Source: Ornithodoros turicata (Eukaryota > Arthropoda > Arachnida > Ixodida > Argasidae). From it: a DNA stretch of 64,000 bases. Location: NCBI RefSeq assembly GCF_037126465.1, contig NC_088210.1, positions 13,910,011 through 13,974,010 on the forward strand. Reading direction: 5' to 3'. Below are positions 1-14,000 of this stretch, piece after piece. The notes below the pieces were generated by a model that saw only the letters and a list, made by a program, of their open reading frames with translations, ran no database searches and was not told the DNA's origin. Each line of letters begins with the position of its first letter. Positions within the stretch are counted from its first letter, which is position 1. A program made the translations under genes and the position numbers.

Positions 1-343
1 CTTTCGTTTCTTTTTTCTTTTTACTATTTCTGTTGCTATGGTCACAGTTCTTGTTGGGTCTGCGATTATCCGTGAAGGACCTCATATTTTTGTTTTAAAA
101 AAATAAGAAGAGGTTGGTTAGGCAATTTTCATTGTTCGATTGAAAAAATAGATTTCTCTCACTTAAAAATTGTCCAAAGACTTTTTAAATTGAGGTAAAA
201 ATTTCCAGAAAGTAATTACCGAAAGTCCCACAATCCTCCGGCAAGTACGTCGCCAGTTAGAATTTTTTATCACGTTAGGTGAAACACCCTGTATACGGTC
301 ATTCCGGCGAATATTTTGAGTGTAACTGGACAGTTTCAAGTAA

Positions 344-565
344 ATACCCCTCTCACATGGGCAGCCTTCAATCATCGTTGGGACCAATGGCCATTGGAAC
401 ATGATGCGTAGCGCCACAACGCGTGTAACGTCTCAACCTGTTACGGAGCATTGGGTGTAACGCTGTTTGAGAAGTTGACACGTTGCCCGTTTGGTGGCGC
501 TACACGCATGTTCAATGGTCATTGGTTTCAATGGTCATTGAAGGCTGCCCGTGTGACACAGGTAT
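344..565. mobile_element. Fold-back MITE, family L copy 1
   Basis: About 220 bp, ends read ATACCCCTCTCACATGGGCA and TGCCCGTGTGACACAGGTAT; the arms are inverted copies around a short centre. Other copies: 32978-33197 and 48058-48507. Downstream of the known SERT exons on the gene strand. Confidence 0.7.
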
Positions 566-1410
566 CAGATGAGCAGACGAGAGAGCTCCTACAACGTGGC
601 CGGGGTCTCTCTTAAAAGAGCACGAACATGCTCGAACATGTATTTTCTTTTTACTGCGTCACATGAACATACTACCTTCAGGTACTGTCACGCAAAATAT
701 CTGCTTTGGGAAGCGCGTATTTCCTGAGAAAAGTAGCTTATACAAGTTGTTGTTGTTATACAAGAGTTAGCCAAAGCCGTTTATTGGGAGAGTTTGGCTA
801 TGGGGAGGAGCCTGTTTCAGAGCGCGACATTTGGCTTCACACGATGGGAGGCATCAAGGTCAGTGCCGCCATTTTGGAGCGGAGCGACCGCCTTGAAATC
901 TCCCCGTGCCGCCGCGGCTCCCCTTTCATTCGGGTCAAGTGGGCGGAGCGATTAGGCGTGTGACGTCACGACGAGCCCCCCCCCCCCCTCCGGGCGGCAT
1001 AAGACCAAAGAATGGCAAACCCTCCCTATAAACGTCTCCAGAGTGCGCGCGCGGCGGCGGCGACCTTTCCCAGTTCGTCTGCATTACGGCGGGGTAGCAG
1101 GGTCGTCTGCTTTGCTTCAGACGCAGGACCGGCGTCGTCAAATACAACCGTAAAAAAGAAAGGGAAGAGAAAAGAAGGCGCGCGCCTCCCTATTGGGTGG
1201 GTGACGTGACGTCATAGACTGACATCTGAAGGAAGGAGGTCTTCTGACCGGCGGGATTGAAAGCTCTCTTGCGCAACGCGACTGCGCGCTGCTCTCGCTA
1301 CTTTTTTTATATATATTTTTTATTTATTTTTTTGCGAAGATGTGGCCCAGGGCTTGTAATCGTAACTTCTACTTGTCTCGACATATTTAAACACTTCCAT
1401 GCTCTTTTAA
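566..1410. other. Non-coding, partly CpG-rich stretch
   Basis: Within a SERT intron. From about 790 to 1250 it is GC-rich with many CpG and several GTGACGTCA-like sites. Open frames over it are short and unlike any family I know. Nothing else recognised. Confidence 0.4.
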
Positions 1411-1500
1411 TGCAGAACTTGATCACATGGCACGCTGAAGGCCAAACATTGCGTACAATATGATATCGTTATCACTCCTGATTTGTGGAAAGCCTGGGAC
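1411..1500 (+). mobile_element. Left-arm fragment of the TA fold-back MITE
   Basis: Shows degenerate cttgatcacatggcacgctg, a TGATATCGTTATC core and GATTTGTGGAAA, as in the left arm of full copies elsewhere. No right arm follows. Confidence 0.55.
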
Positions 1501-1808
1501 ATACCCCTTCTTGTGATAATAGTGAGTTTTAGTGCAGCGTACGCTATCACGCGTGTGACCATACAAGCTTTCGGAGATTTCCTTACGGATACAAGGAGGG
1601 GTAATCTTGTCTTTAATCCCGTCACATATCGCGCCAACGCTGGTGCGATCCATCTGGGTGTACCACACCAACTCAGCACTCCTGCTTTCATGCTTTCAAT
1701 GTAATTGCACTGGCTCGTTTGCTAGCAGCTAACAATCACACATGGATGAAGAGCAGCAGGTCTTACACAATCGCAACTGAATGGAAAGCATTAATTGACT
1801 GAACGTAC

Positions 1809-2022
1809 TCGAAGTATTCCTGTGCTGGACTGATGTCACCGCTTGAGGAGTTCGCCCTCTGTGCGAGTGTCCTGCACTGCGGCGTGTTCCAGGCGTTGTC
1901 GCAACGCGTCCAAGGCAGCTCTGAAGTGAAGGATGCCAAGAGGTAGTAGAGGGCCCAGGCGATGATGGTGTTGTAGTACATGCCCATGTACACGTCCAAA
2001 ATGCATATGGCATAACCTATTC
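1809..2022 (-). CDS. SERT: SERT coding exon 3
   Basis: Encodes [19 protein letters not shown] (TM3) through extracellular loop 2, with the paired cysteines in LPWTRC and WNTPQC. Donor is chosen inside TTCGA|GTACGT because arthropod SERTs read on as FER rather than FEY. 214 bp. The next exon is not in the window. Confidence 0.93.
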
Positions 2023-5000
2023 CTGCAATACATCACATCGATATAATTCGGGCTGTACAGTGGTGCTGGTGATGGTGGTACTGTTTAACGTTCAGGCTAC
2101 GCGGGGGGGGGGGGGGGGTAATGGCAGGCTACAGTGGGCCATGAAACCGTTCATCTGCGCATGAACGAAGCGCATCAATTTAGCGCTTCTTTTTCGCCAG
2201 CCTCAGCATCAATTGAACGGTTCTATACGAACGATTCTCAGTTTAGCTAAGCTCGTTTTGGAGGGCTTTCGCTTTCACCAGGCCCGTCTTATATACCCTT
2301 AAAACAAAACTTCACCACATAGCACGCTGAACGCCAACCATTATGCAGAGTGATACCTTTATCACTCTTGTTTGTGGGAAGCGCGGGGCGTACGCCTTTT
2401 TGTGGCAATTAACATTTGTGTATAGGTGTCACAAAAGGGGCGTACGCTTCCCGTTTTCAACAAATCAGGGGAGAGAACGATGTTATTTGGGATGCTGGTT
2501 GGCTAGGAGCGTGCTATGTGTTGAAGTTCATCTTTAAGAGTCTAGCCACACGGCAAACTTGATCCATTAAACGGAATGGCAGTAACTTCACCTCCTAACC
2601 AACCATCATCTCGAATGACACCGTTCTCTCCCCTCCTGATTTGTTGAAAACAGGAGGCGTACGCCTTTTTTGTGACAATTATGCGGGACATAATTGCAAC
2701 ATAAAAGGCGTACGCCTCCTGTTTGCAACAGATCAGGGGAGAGAAGAATGGCGTACTGCAATCTTTTTAGCGTACGCTCGCTTGCAGTCCTCACTGTTCT
2801 TTCAAATGCATTCTAAGAAAAAAAGTGTGGAGCAGTTACACCTTTTAGGAGGCAATATTTGTCGCATATGTTGTGCCTAAAAGGTTGCAAAGTTCTACCT
2901 GCTACCTCACTCTCTGCCACGAATGATAGGATTACCTCTTCTGATTCGGTGAGCGAAGGGTGCGTACGCCTTTTTGTAGCAATTTGGATATGTGATAATT
3001 TCTTTTACCACCCTTTACACCCTTTATCAGACGCCATGTTGACCAAGGTGGTAACAATAGAAGTTACCACCTTTTCACACCCTTCTTTTTTTAGAGTGAG
3101 GTAACCTTTGTCCACAAGGGCGATAGGACTCCACCCGCCAACTCTTTGCCATACTTTTAAACTCTTGTTTTCTTCTAGGCCGAACAATAATAAACGCACT
3201 ACGCTTTATATTTGCATACATCGCTGCGCGGCATCGCTGATTTATGACAGTTTTCTCACAGCAACGAAATGCAAGAGCGATAGCGCAGAGAATGCATGCG
3301 TGAACAGTAGTTTAGGGGGCCCGATAACGCATAGGCCCTCTTGGCACGTTGAAAGTATGTCACGTCTGCGATATCAGACCGTCCTCAACGGAGACGTTTT
3401 TCTTCGGAATGTGAAGCTTTGGAGCTCGCTCTTAAATAGTATTTCTCCACGTAATACGCTCCAAATGATCGACGCATTCCAAATGACATCGTTGTCTCTC
3501 CTCATTTGTTGAAAAACGGGACGAACACGCCTTTTTGTAACACTCATTTATACGTTTTTATTTTTTTTTTATACGTTGTCGCCTTGAGGAGCGTCCTGTT
3601 GGTGGTGGTGATGGTGGTGGTGGTGGTGGTGGTGGTGGTGAAAGTGCTCGCTGTTGTTCGCCTCACAAACGTCACGACTAACGCTGTGGAGGAAATGTGC
3701 GTCCTGGGCCGACTTCTAAGGTAACTGTGCCGACCACACCACACCACCACCACACACCACATGACGTGCTCCTACGCAACCATCATCCTGAATGACATAG
3801 TTCTCTACCCTGATTGGTTGAAAATGGGAGGCGTACGCCCATTTGTGGCACTATGCGGTTACGTTAATTGTCACGCAAAGGCGTACACCCCGCACTTTCC
3901 ACAAATAAGGAGTGACAGGGTGTAGTTATGTTATGTGACATATGGTCGGCACAGTTCCCTTAGAAGTCGGCCCAGGACGCACATTCCCCCAGGGCGTCAG
4001 TAGTGACGTTGCCCACCTTTGTGCAGCCGACAACGGCGAGCCCTTTTACGAGCACCACCACCACCACCACCTAGTTATGTTTTATGAGTGGTCCAACTAG
4101 CATCTGCTGCGCACCAGAGCAGTACACTCTTAAAAATGAACTTCACCTCATAGCACGCTCTTAGCCAACCATAATCTCGAATGATATCGTTATCTGACCT
4201 GATTTGTTGAAAACGAGAGGCGTACGCCTTTTTTGCGACAATTATGAACAGCATAAGTGTCACAAAAAAGGCGTACGCCTCCCGTTTTCAACAAATCATG
4301 TCAGATAACGATATCATTTGAGATTATGGTTGGCTAGGAGCGTGCTATGAGGTGAAGTTCATTTTTAAGAGTGTAGCCCCAGTTTGCCAACCCCGTGAGA
4401 CAGCGACAGCAAATTTGTTCTCAGTGAGATAGTACTTACAGAGCACCCTGGGATACGGGAAACCCTGCAAATCATCGACTATATCTCCCGTATCTCCCGT
4501 TCGGAACATTCTCTCGCGCATTTCTCACGCACATCTTTTGTCTTACCTTTGAATATTGGAAATATATTTTTCCAAATGGTGAGGCATCCACTGCGGTAAT
4601 ACTGACCCATGGCCAGCTCGAGATAAAAGAGAGGTAGACCTCCAAACATGAGCATCACTGTGTAAGGGATCAGGAACGCTCCTGGAAGTGAAAGAAGACG
4701 GAACTATGAGAGTTTCGTAAGGCGACGTAAAGTTTGAAACAGAGATACAGACGGGAGAGAGAGAGAGATGAAAGAGTTCAATCACCATCATCATCAAAAT
4801 AAGGTTGTAGTCCTATTTTGATCGTGATATTGAATTCCCCAGAATACTCCGGCGGAAGATGTGCAAAACGTCATAGCTTTCGGCTGCCAAGATACACAAA
4901 GCCTGCTGAATGCCTCCTCTCACTCCTTCGCAGGTAGGCATTTGAAGTCAGCCAATCGCTGCAGCCAGCACAAGATGTCAGCTAGTCGCCGGAGACGATT

Positions 5001-8000
5001 TTGAAACACAGGCTTGCTGTGGCTACCAGTGACTGCCCATGCGGTTGATGGCGGCTCGTTTCCATAGCTACGGCCGCTGAAAGTACGGTCGTGATTGGCG
5101 GACTCGTAATAGTCACGTCATAATAGCGATAGGGCTTTTCTCTAGGTGGTTTTGCAAGTGAGCGCGAGCGCTCAACGTCACGTCTTTCCGTGCTATTCTG
5201 ACCACGAGGAATATCCCGTGGGTCGGCAGCGAGATATTCCGCAGCAGACGACAGAGACGACGGTGTCGTCTGCTATCCTCTGCTGCTATATCTGCTGTCG
5301 TCTGCCGACTGTGTCGTCGTGCGCGGCATGTAGGAATTCTCAATATAAGACACGCCGGAACTTCCGCCCCGTGAACCGCTTTTTTGCATTTTCTTCCAGT
5401 AGAATATTCCGAAAGGGACATTGCTCGTATGAATACACGGTAAGACAACCGGAGAGAGACTGAAGCAAGCACGGAATAATACCAGGCCGCCGAAAGGAGA
5501 CGAGGAAAGACGGACCGAAATGAGGCGCGTCACGTGATACCGTCGCGGACAGACATTTTCTTTGAGACAAGAAAATACATCGGAGGTCAATTCAGGGAGT
5601 AACGGAGGTTAGAACGTGCGGCGATGGGTCTTCACAACTCCAACGACGTTTAATAACATTCTCACTGCTTCTGCACGGCCACTGCCTCGCACGCGTGAAT
5701 GGAGCGCGCGAGACGCAGGCACGTTTGCATAAGCGATCCATAAACCGCGGTCCATAGGCACGTAAGCGGTAAGAAGCTGCGCATGCAGCGACGCGAAGTT
5801 GGAAGCGAAATATTCCGAGACCTTATTTCCGGAAAGAACTGAACGGACCCCGATGTGTAGAAGCTTCACTGACGTGCGCGCTCCGCTCAGTCTTTTTGTG
5901 TGCGTTGGCGTTTGTTAGATTGGAGAAATAATGCGTATTGTTTACCAAGGGCTCGGCGGGAAGTACAGGGAACAAGCTACGAAACCGTAGCTTTGCGAGG
6001 CTTGACCCATCGCCCCTCGCATTTCACATGCAGAGAAAAACTCGGTTCAGATATGATACAGTAATAATTGGTCATTAAATGGAAATTACAGCGCGCTTAA
6101 GTTACGGGTCGCTAAGCTATTTATTTGACTGGCAGCTTATAGCGTCGGCTCCAGTTAGCTCCACCCACACTCTAAGAAAAAAAGGAGTACTTTTACTCCT
6201 TTTGGGAACTAAATGCATTGCCACAAAAAATAGTCCCTTTCGGGAGTAAATGCACGGGAGTAAATGAATGTCATAGAGTGGAGACTGCATTTCACGCGCT
6301 GTTGTAAGAGTCTCAAGCACATAATTCGTGTCCGTGCATGAAAATACTTTGAAGCAAACCGTCAACCGCGATCTATCGAGTGATATAAAATCTTGCGCCA
6401 TACATAGGGCACAACTTGCGAAGAAAGATGCGCTAACTGTTTCCTACTCTGGGTGGCTGGAAAATTGCTACGTTGGCTGAGTTATATAGCCTTATGCCCT
6501 TCAAATTGACCAAGGGCGCATATTTACGTAGACTGTTGCATTCAGGAGACCATTCGCGAAGTTCAGTGACAATTTGCAGTCCTGGGGAGTAAATGTCGGG
6601 ACTAAATGTCGGGTTAGGAGACTAAAATGGGGAGTAATTGCAGACTAGGGGAGTAGAAGGTGCAATTACTCCCCGTTTTGCTCCTTTTTTCTTAGAGTAC
6701 AGGTGCCCCGAGCTTAGCGGGAACCACCGTTACCGTACCACCGTCAAGTGACTGAAGCCGCCATATTGTGACCCAGACTTTCCCGGTAGTTTTTCTAGTG
6801 TCGATACCAAATAAAGGCTTCTATACAATGAGTGAATAAAACGATTTAAGACAACGTTGTGTCGTGTGGCGTGCTGTTTGCTGTTCCGGTGGAACCTCTA
6901 AAACGTTTCTAAACTGTTTAAACCGACCGTGAAACATCCTGGCCGTTCTGGCTATGCCAGCTGCGGCTTAGATGGGACTCGGATTGGATTCGTAGCACAC
7001 TACCATCCGCTATGAGATAACTTTAGAGCACAATATCTCCGGATAAGCTCTACTTCGGCCCAGATTTGGGTGCGGTATTTTTTTATGCTGCTAACAATGG
7101 GTCAGCAAATGGCTGCCGCCTGAGCATAGCCTCCTATAAGAACACCCTACACTAGATATAGGAGGCTATAGCCGGAGTTTCACGCGCCGAGTAGGAAGAC
7201 ATGCATGGGAAAATTGCAACTTATAGGCCCACATAACTACATGGGTCCGTATGTAGACCCCAAACTTCGAACGGGATGCGTCTTTTCTGTCTCGCGGTGC
7301 GCGCTCGGTTTCGGGCGATCTGCGTGGTAAATTCTGGCCACGGATATCTTTAAATGAAAACCATTACGTGAACGTGTTTTGATGACGTAAATTACACGGT
7401 GGCCCCCTACTCTACATGGCAGTTTATTCCCACGATTTATCCGTGCATTATACATCGGCTCAGTGACAACGCTAACACTTCGTTATAATTGGCCAGCAGC
7501 ACGATGGCACATTTGCCAATCTACGGGTTTTACTGCAATAATGTTCGACCAAACTAATCAGTAAGACCGAAGGACGCTACATTGTATATGTGCATATTGT
7601 ATTGTTTCCCAGACTACAAGAATGGAGCAGCCAGTCCGACACCGTCGGGGTTCCAAACAACAACAACGACAATAGCAACTTTATTTAAATGACGATGAGT
7701 CGAGAGTTTCATCGCCGGGGGCGATACGCCACCCTACTGCGCATTTTTATATTCCCCCCTCATCCCATCTAATGTACCTTACAAAATGACGACCGGAAGT
7801 ATAGCAATCGCATTGTTTACAAACGGATTGGACGCCAGTCATGGGCGCCGCCATTTTTAAGGTCACGTGCATGATGATGACGTTTCCGGTTTGCAACTGT
7901 AAATGTAATGTAACATGTTTCTCTTTCCGACATACGTTCGGTCCCCTTTTGCGAGGACACATAAAAATGTTTGCTGCCGATATGGCGGGGATGCCACTCG

Positions 8001-11000
8001 GGGAACCATACCTCTTGCTGGGCCGACTTCAGATCAATTCAATAGACATCTCCCTGTTTGTAAACAAATGACGTCATAGTGTTCGACAGCGCCACCAATT
8101 TGGTAGAGTTGAACTACGCTCCAAGCTTTGGGGGCGAACAAGGTTGCGCCCGAAAGCCACGGTCTTGGGAGGGATTACGATGGTCCCTGAAAGGGACGCG
8201 ACCTTCGATACTACTTTTCTTTCAATAGGTGGCAGCGAACAAGTGTCGATTCGTGAAACCCAGCCCTCCCCTTCCGATTTGTTTCGGTTTCAGTCTCTCT
8301 ACCAACGTCATGATGACGTTTCTCCGGTAGAGGTCCTGTTCACTTTTTATCTTTATGGTGCCGATGAAGAACCGTGGTCTTAGTCACTTCAATACAGCAA
8401 CTGTGCGGGCATTTGTCTAAGGCGTCTGAGCCATCAGTGTAAAGGAGTCAGGACCCTTAGAAGACACTTAGACAGCACAGCCGGTGCCAGGATTCGAACC
8501 CGTGCCCTGGCACCGGTGTAACGGCTGGGTGGCAACCGTGGGACGATCGAGGCGGATTTAATACCAGTCAGGAAAACCATTCGATTGGCCATATACTGAG
8601 AGTCGCTGCTTTTGTCAGTAAGACGTTATTAAGTTAAGGAGTGGAAAAGGACGGTTCCCTTTTTCGTTGGGGAGATTGTAGGCCACGACAAATTCAATGT
8701 CGATGTCACGAAGCGTGAAATTCATTTTTGGCAGATTTTGCGGCTGGCGGGACAGTGAAAGAATAGATGCAGCGGCGCGACGATGTATTACCATATTTTT
8801 AGGGTGAAAACTGCAGAGAGATAAAAGGAAAAAAAAAATACCAGTCGCGGTTGCCCAGCTTAGTATTTTGCGCGACATACAGGACCAGTTAAGTCATATG
8901 GGGATACACTCTTAAAAATGAACTTCACCGCATAGCACGCACCTAGTCAACCATAATCTCGATGATATCGTTATCTGCCTTGATTTGTTGAAAACGGGAG
9001 GCTTACGCCTTATTAGTGACAGTTATGAAAAGCGTAAGTGTCACAAAAAAGGCGTACGCCTCCCGTTTTCAACAAATCAGGGGAAATAACGATGTCATTC
9101 GAGATGGCGGTTGGCTAGGAGCGTGCTATGCGGTGAAGTTCATTTTTAAGAGTGTGGAATAGAACAACAACAACAACATAGATGAATGGATGATGATGAT
9201 GATGTGGGATGTTTCCCTGCGTTGAGTTCAGGACCCTACCCCATTCCAAAAAGGAATACAACCCGGCAGGGATTCATCTCATTTGCGAATTCGTAGTGGC
9301 AATATATTTTGTGATAGCACTGCGCTGCAAACTAGCAGTCTTATTTTTGTAACGAGTTACCATTAGGAATTTTATCATATATTGTTGGCTTTTATTATCT
9401 GTTGTCACTATCTCTGTTCTTTATCGCTCGTACCTCCAGTGTCGCGGGGGGGGGGGGGGGGGGAGCTCGAATGGTGGAACAGAGAGGCGGAATATGTAAA
9501 GTTAAAATAACGTGGAACAGACTTATACGTAACTCAAGCGATCTATTCACTTTTAAGTTAACCCTGTTCATCTCTATTCATGTTGCTCTGCCTTAACGCT
9601 TTACGGACCAACTTGGTATCGTACAAATACTTTTGAAAGTCACTATTTCATAGCGTAGCCTAAACACTTTTTGGGAGTAACTTGTACTCATTTCTCAGCT
9701 TGCTCTTAAAATACTCCCTTCCACAGATTTTTTTTTTTTTTTGTAGGTCTAACAAGGTCCACAAAACCGATTCACCTACAGATGTCTGTTTCTATTACTC
9801 ACATAGAGAAATATTAGTAATTGCCTACCAATCTAACGTCATAAATCGAATCTGTATGTCATATTTATATTCATATAACTCACTCGATGCACTGCCCGCA
9901 ACCCGTGTCTTTTTATTACGCCTACTCTCTGCACGCAGAAAGTTCTCCGTTCACAAAAAGCGCGAGAGAGCGCTCATAATTTGCCGCAATAATTTATGGA
10001 AGCCCCTCTACTATCAGTGCCGGAGTCGAAGCAAACCAAAAGGCTGTACTAGAAAAATAAAATAAAAATCCGTTCGGAACTGCGTGAAGCACTCTTTATG
10101 TCCAGCGTCGTGTATATAAACGCTTTGGCGTGGGTATACTGAGCAACAACAAATGCATTATATTGTTGATAACATGGTGTGTTTTCACCAATGTACTCTT
10201 ACTACGACTATACGTATAGGATATTCTACCAATCAGATTATTGTAGCTACACACACACAATGTCTAGCTATCAGATAAACTTTGGCTTCACATGAAAATG
10301 CGTAGCCACGAACGGGCGCACACTACCTCGCCCACTATCGCCTATAGGTCGATTAGCTCTCGCATTTGCCTTCTCTCCCGTTTGTTGTTTCGCTGTGTAA
10401 ACCACTTTCGGTGCTCCGAGCTCATTTCATCCTTTTGGATGGAAACAAAGACGGGCCTGTTTTCCTCCTCTTTTCGATTCCCGAATTAGATTCTGACAAT
10501 CTTTTGCCCGCGATTGCAGCGGGTGCACACCAAGAAAAAGAAAAAAGAAAAAAAAAAGTTCTTTCGCTGATGTAAAATAAGTATCGCCGACAACTCTCTT
10601 CTCCCCCCCCCCTCCTTCCTGCTGTCCTCTCTCCACTGGCTTTTTAACTTGTTTGTAAGTTACACCTTTTTACTTGCGTGAATATTAAGGTGGAGGTACC
10701 TTTTTAGCATAATCAGATATTTTTAATTTACCACAATTACATTTGCCTCCTTCGTTTTGATGCATTATGGCCTGAGTAGCTGATGCGCCTCTAAAACCTT
10801 AATCATCATCATCATCATCATCATCTCCACCTGTTCACGTCTGTACGCCGCTGATGGCCATAGATGCTTCGCGGCAATAACACGAAAAAAAAAAGACTTC
10901 TCCCTTATGTAGCAATACAAAAGGAACGGGAACGGCGTTTCGGGGCGTCCTGCCATCGGTTACCTCGAAAGATCACCCGCTATGATTGGGTAAATCGTTT

Positions 11001-14000
11001 CAGACAGTCTTGGGTAGTATCTAAGCTACAGGTAACTTGTAACTGCAACTATAGTTGCTTTTTACACTAACTAGTTTCTTTTCTAGAAAAATAACTCCTA
11101 ATTGTAACTAGTTACAACTTTTGGTTAGAGTAACTGCAAAATGTAACCGTAACTAAGTTACTCAGGTATGACAATATTTACCACTCGTCAGTTCCCTGGC
11201 GTCGTTTTGCTGAGGCTTCGAGTATACGCTGCCGCTTTTTCCCAACCAGGAATAGACCTCTCCCTGCTTGTAAACAAATGACGTCATATAGTGGTCGACA
11301 GCGCCACCAGTTTGGTAGAGTTGAACTACGCTCGAAGCTAGGGGCGAACAAGGTCGCGCCCGAAAGCCACGGTCTTGAGGGGATTACGATGGTCCCTGAA
11401 AGGAACGCGACCTTCGGTCCTACTTTTCTTTCAATAGGAGGCAGCGATCAAGTGCCAATTCGTGGAACCCAACCCTCCCGTTCCGATTTGTTTCGGTTTC
11501 AGTCTGTCTACCAACGTCATGATGACGTTTCTCGGGTAGAGGTTTATTCCACGAATACTGTCACCTCATACGCATCCAGGATGGCCTAAGACTAACTCAC
11601 ACCTGCTGCGTCGGCCCAGGACGCACATTCCCCCAGGGCGTGAGTCGTGACGTTGCCCACATACGTGAGGCCGACAACGGCAAGCCCTATCACCACCACC
11701 ACCACACCTGCTGCGTGGGAAATCCTCCGCTTATAACATGGTATAAGTATGGTATAGGCCAGTACAAATGCAAAATCGAATCGAATAGAACAGAAGTTGT
11801 GGGTGATAAGGTTAATAACAATTAAAAAAAGGGGATTTGACAAGCCTACGACCATTTTCAATTTGTACCTCTGTCCTAGAGCATTCAGCCTGTGAAATAT
11901 GAAGTTGAAAAATCGTTCAAATAGCGGGAATATTCTATATTCATCACGGCCGTTAAAGGTGGTGTCCGCGGGTAATACGGAATTCTAAAGTTAACGTGAT
12001 ACCCGCTTGAAGATGCCTTCCAAGAACAAAACACCAGAAAAGTTTCGCAAAATTCGTTCGTGCTTTTTTCATAAAACATCAAAAACATCGAATTCGAAAC
12101 CAACTTCCACAATCCGGTTGAAACGGCCCTTCCCTGCTTCGCCTCCTCCGGTGACGTAATAGACCTCTACCAAAGAAACGTAACCGTGACGCAATCATGA
12201 CGTTGGTAGACATAGCGAAACCGAAACGGCGAAGGTCACGGTTCACGAAGGTCAAGGTCGACATGCGCTGTGTTCGACATGCTTACGCGGTCATGAGGTA
12301 CGAGTTGCAATGCGTTCTTGTCCTCCACTACCACACTCTTAAAAATGAACTTCACCACATAGCACGCTCCTTGTCAACCACCATCCCGAACGACAACGTT
12401 CTCGCCCCTGATTTGTTGAAAACGGGGGGAGGAGCCTATTTTGTGCCCATTATGCACAGCACAAAATAGGCTCCTCCTCCCGTTTTCAACAAATCAGGGG
12501 CGAGAACGTTGTCATTCGGGATGGTGGTTGGCTAGGAGCGTGCTATGTGGTGAAGTTCATTTTTAAGAGTGCAGGCTGCTGCTTAGGAGAAAGACAGGAA
12601 GTCAACCGCTGATTCCACCGCAGCCAGGACAACATCGCCATGTGAATCAGTTTGACTAGCCCGGACATCCGAAGCAATAACAACGACAATAAATGACGCA
12701 ACAGTGATGATGACATGGGATGCTTCCCGCGTGGCAGTGATACGTGTGACTCCTCCAAGGCCGCATATACAAGACCTCAGAACGTGTATACTATAGGGCA
12801 GACATTTTTTAAAAAGTCGCCTGTATTTCAACAGTAAAGTCTTAGTCTAGCTCTATATACATAGGTGCGATGGCGACAGTGAAATGCCATAACGTTCGCT
12901 CAATTTCGAAGGAACAGTGCGTCGTTCGGAAAAAAAAAAAAAAGAATGTCAAGGAAATCATCTTGCGTCTCTACCTTCGGTTTCCACTGAAACGATCCTC
13001 GCCATCACCAATATCACCACTGAGAAGATGATTCATTGATTGGAAGAAAGAAAAAAATGGGGACCACTGAGAAGACATTTTTTTATGCCCGTATATGTCT
13101 TGCACACATCTTAATTGAACGTGATGCATAATGTAAAACCCCGAGACTAGGGAACACGAAAGGACAGACACAAACACGAATTTTTTAATTGAACGTGTCT
13201 TCCCATTTCGCCTGTTCCCTCTTTTACTAATCATTTTTAGCCGATTATCTGTCAATTCCTTTGCATGTTCGATAACCTCGAACTGCACGGGGTCCCATTT
13301 CGCCTAATTTATGCGGCAGGCAGCCCCATTTCGCCTATCCATGTCACGAAAAGAATGAAGGTGGCTCCTTGGCACACAGAGTCAGCATTAACAGGATTCT
13401 TTATTACAGATTTATTATTAACAAGTTTATTAGTTATGTTACTATAAAGGAAAGGGAATTCACCGAGAGCCATGCAGCACTGTACACGCCACAGAAGAAC
13501 ATGCAACAAACGAGGACAGTCGGACTGGCTTCAGCTGCGCAACCTGAAAGTTGTATGGTACAATACAGTCAAACTCCTTTACAACGAAACTCAGGGGACA
13601 GCAAAAAAAAATTCGCAGTAAAGGTATTTTCGTTAAAAAGGATGCCCATTATTGGACCTATAGGGCTCCAGCGGGACCGCAAAAAAAATTGCTGTAGTGG
13701 TATTTTCGTTAAAAAGGTGTTCGCTATAAAGGAGTTTGACTGTATTCGTGAAGAGTCGCAATAGCCGAAAGCGAAGAATCGGCTGCCCTCAAAGCTCGTC
13801 GCAATCTATGCCTCCAGTTTTCGAACGATTTTGCCCATAGAAATACTTCTGGCACAGAAAATAGGTTCATTCTAGTTGCTTTATTTGCTTTGCTAGTTGC
13901 TTTAGAAATGCGCCTACGCATAAATTACCGCGCTGTGGTCAATGTGTATGTTGAAACGCGACGAGTAATGAGAAGGAAGCATCTCTTCTAAACCTGCAGG

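Noticed and set aside
3108..3512. A 134-codon plus-strand open frame
   Set aside because: No domain or splice context, runs into a MITE arm, composition unlike the real exons.
3505..3760. Valine- or threonine-rich protein
   Set aside because: It is translation of the (GGT)n SINE tail on either strand.
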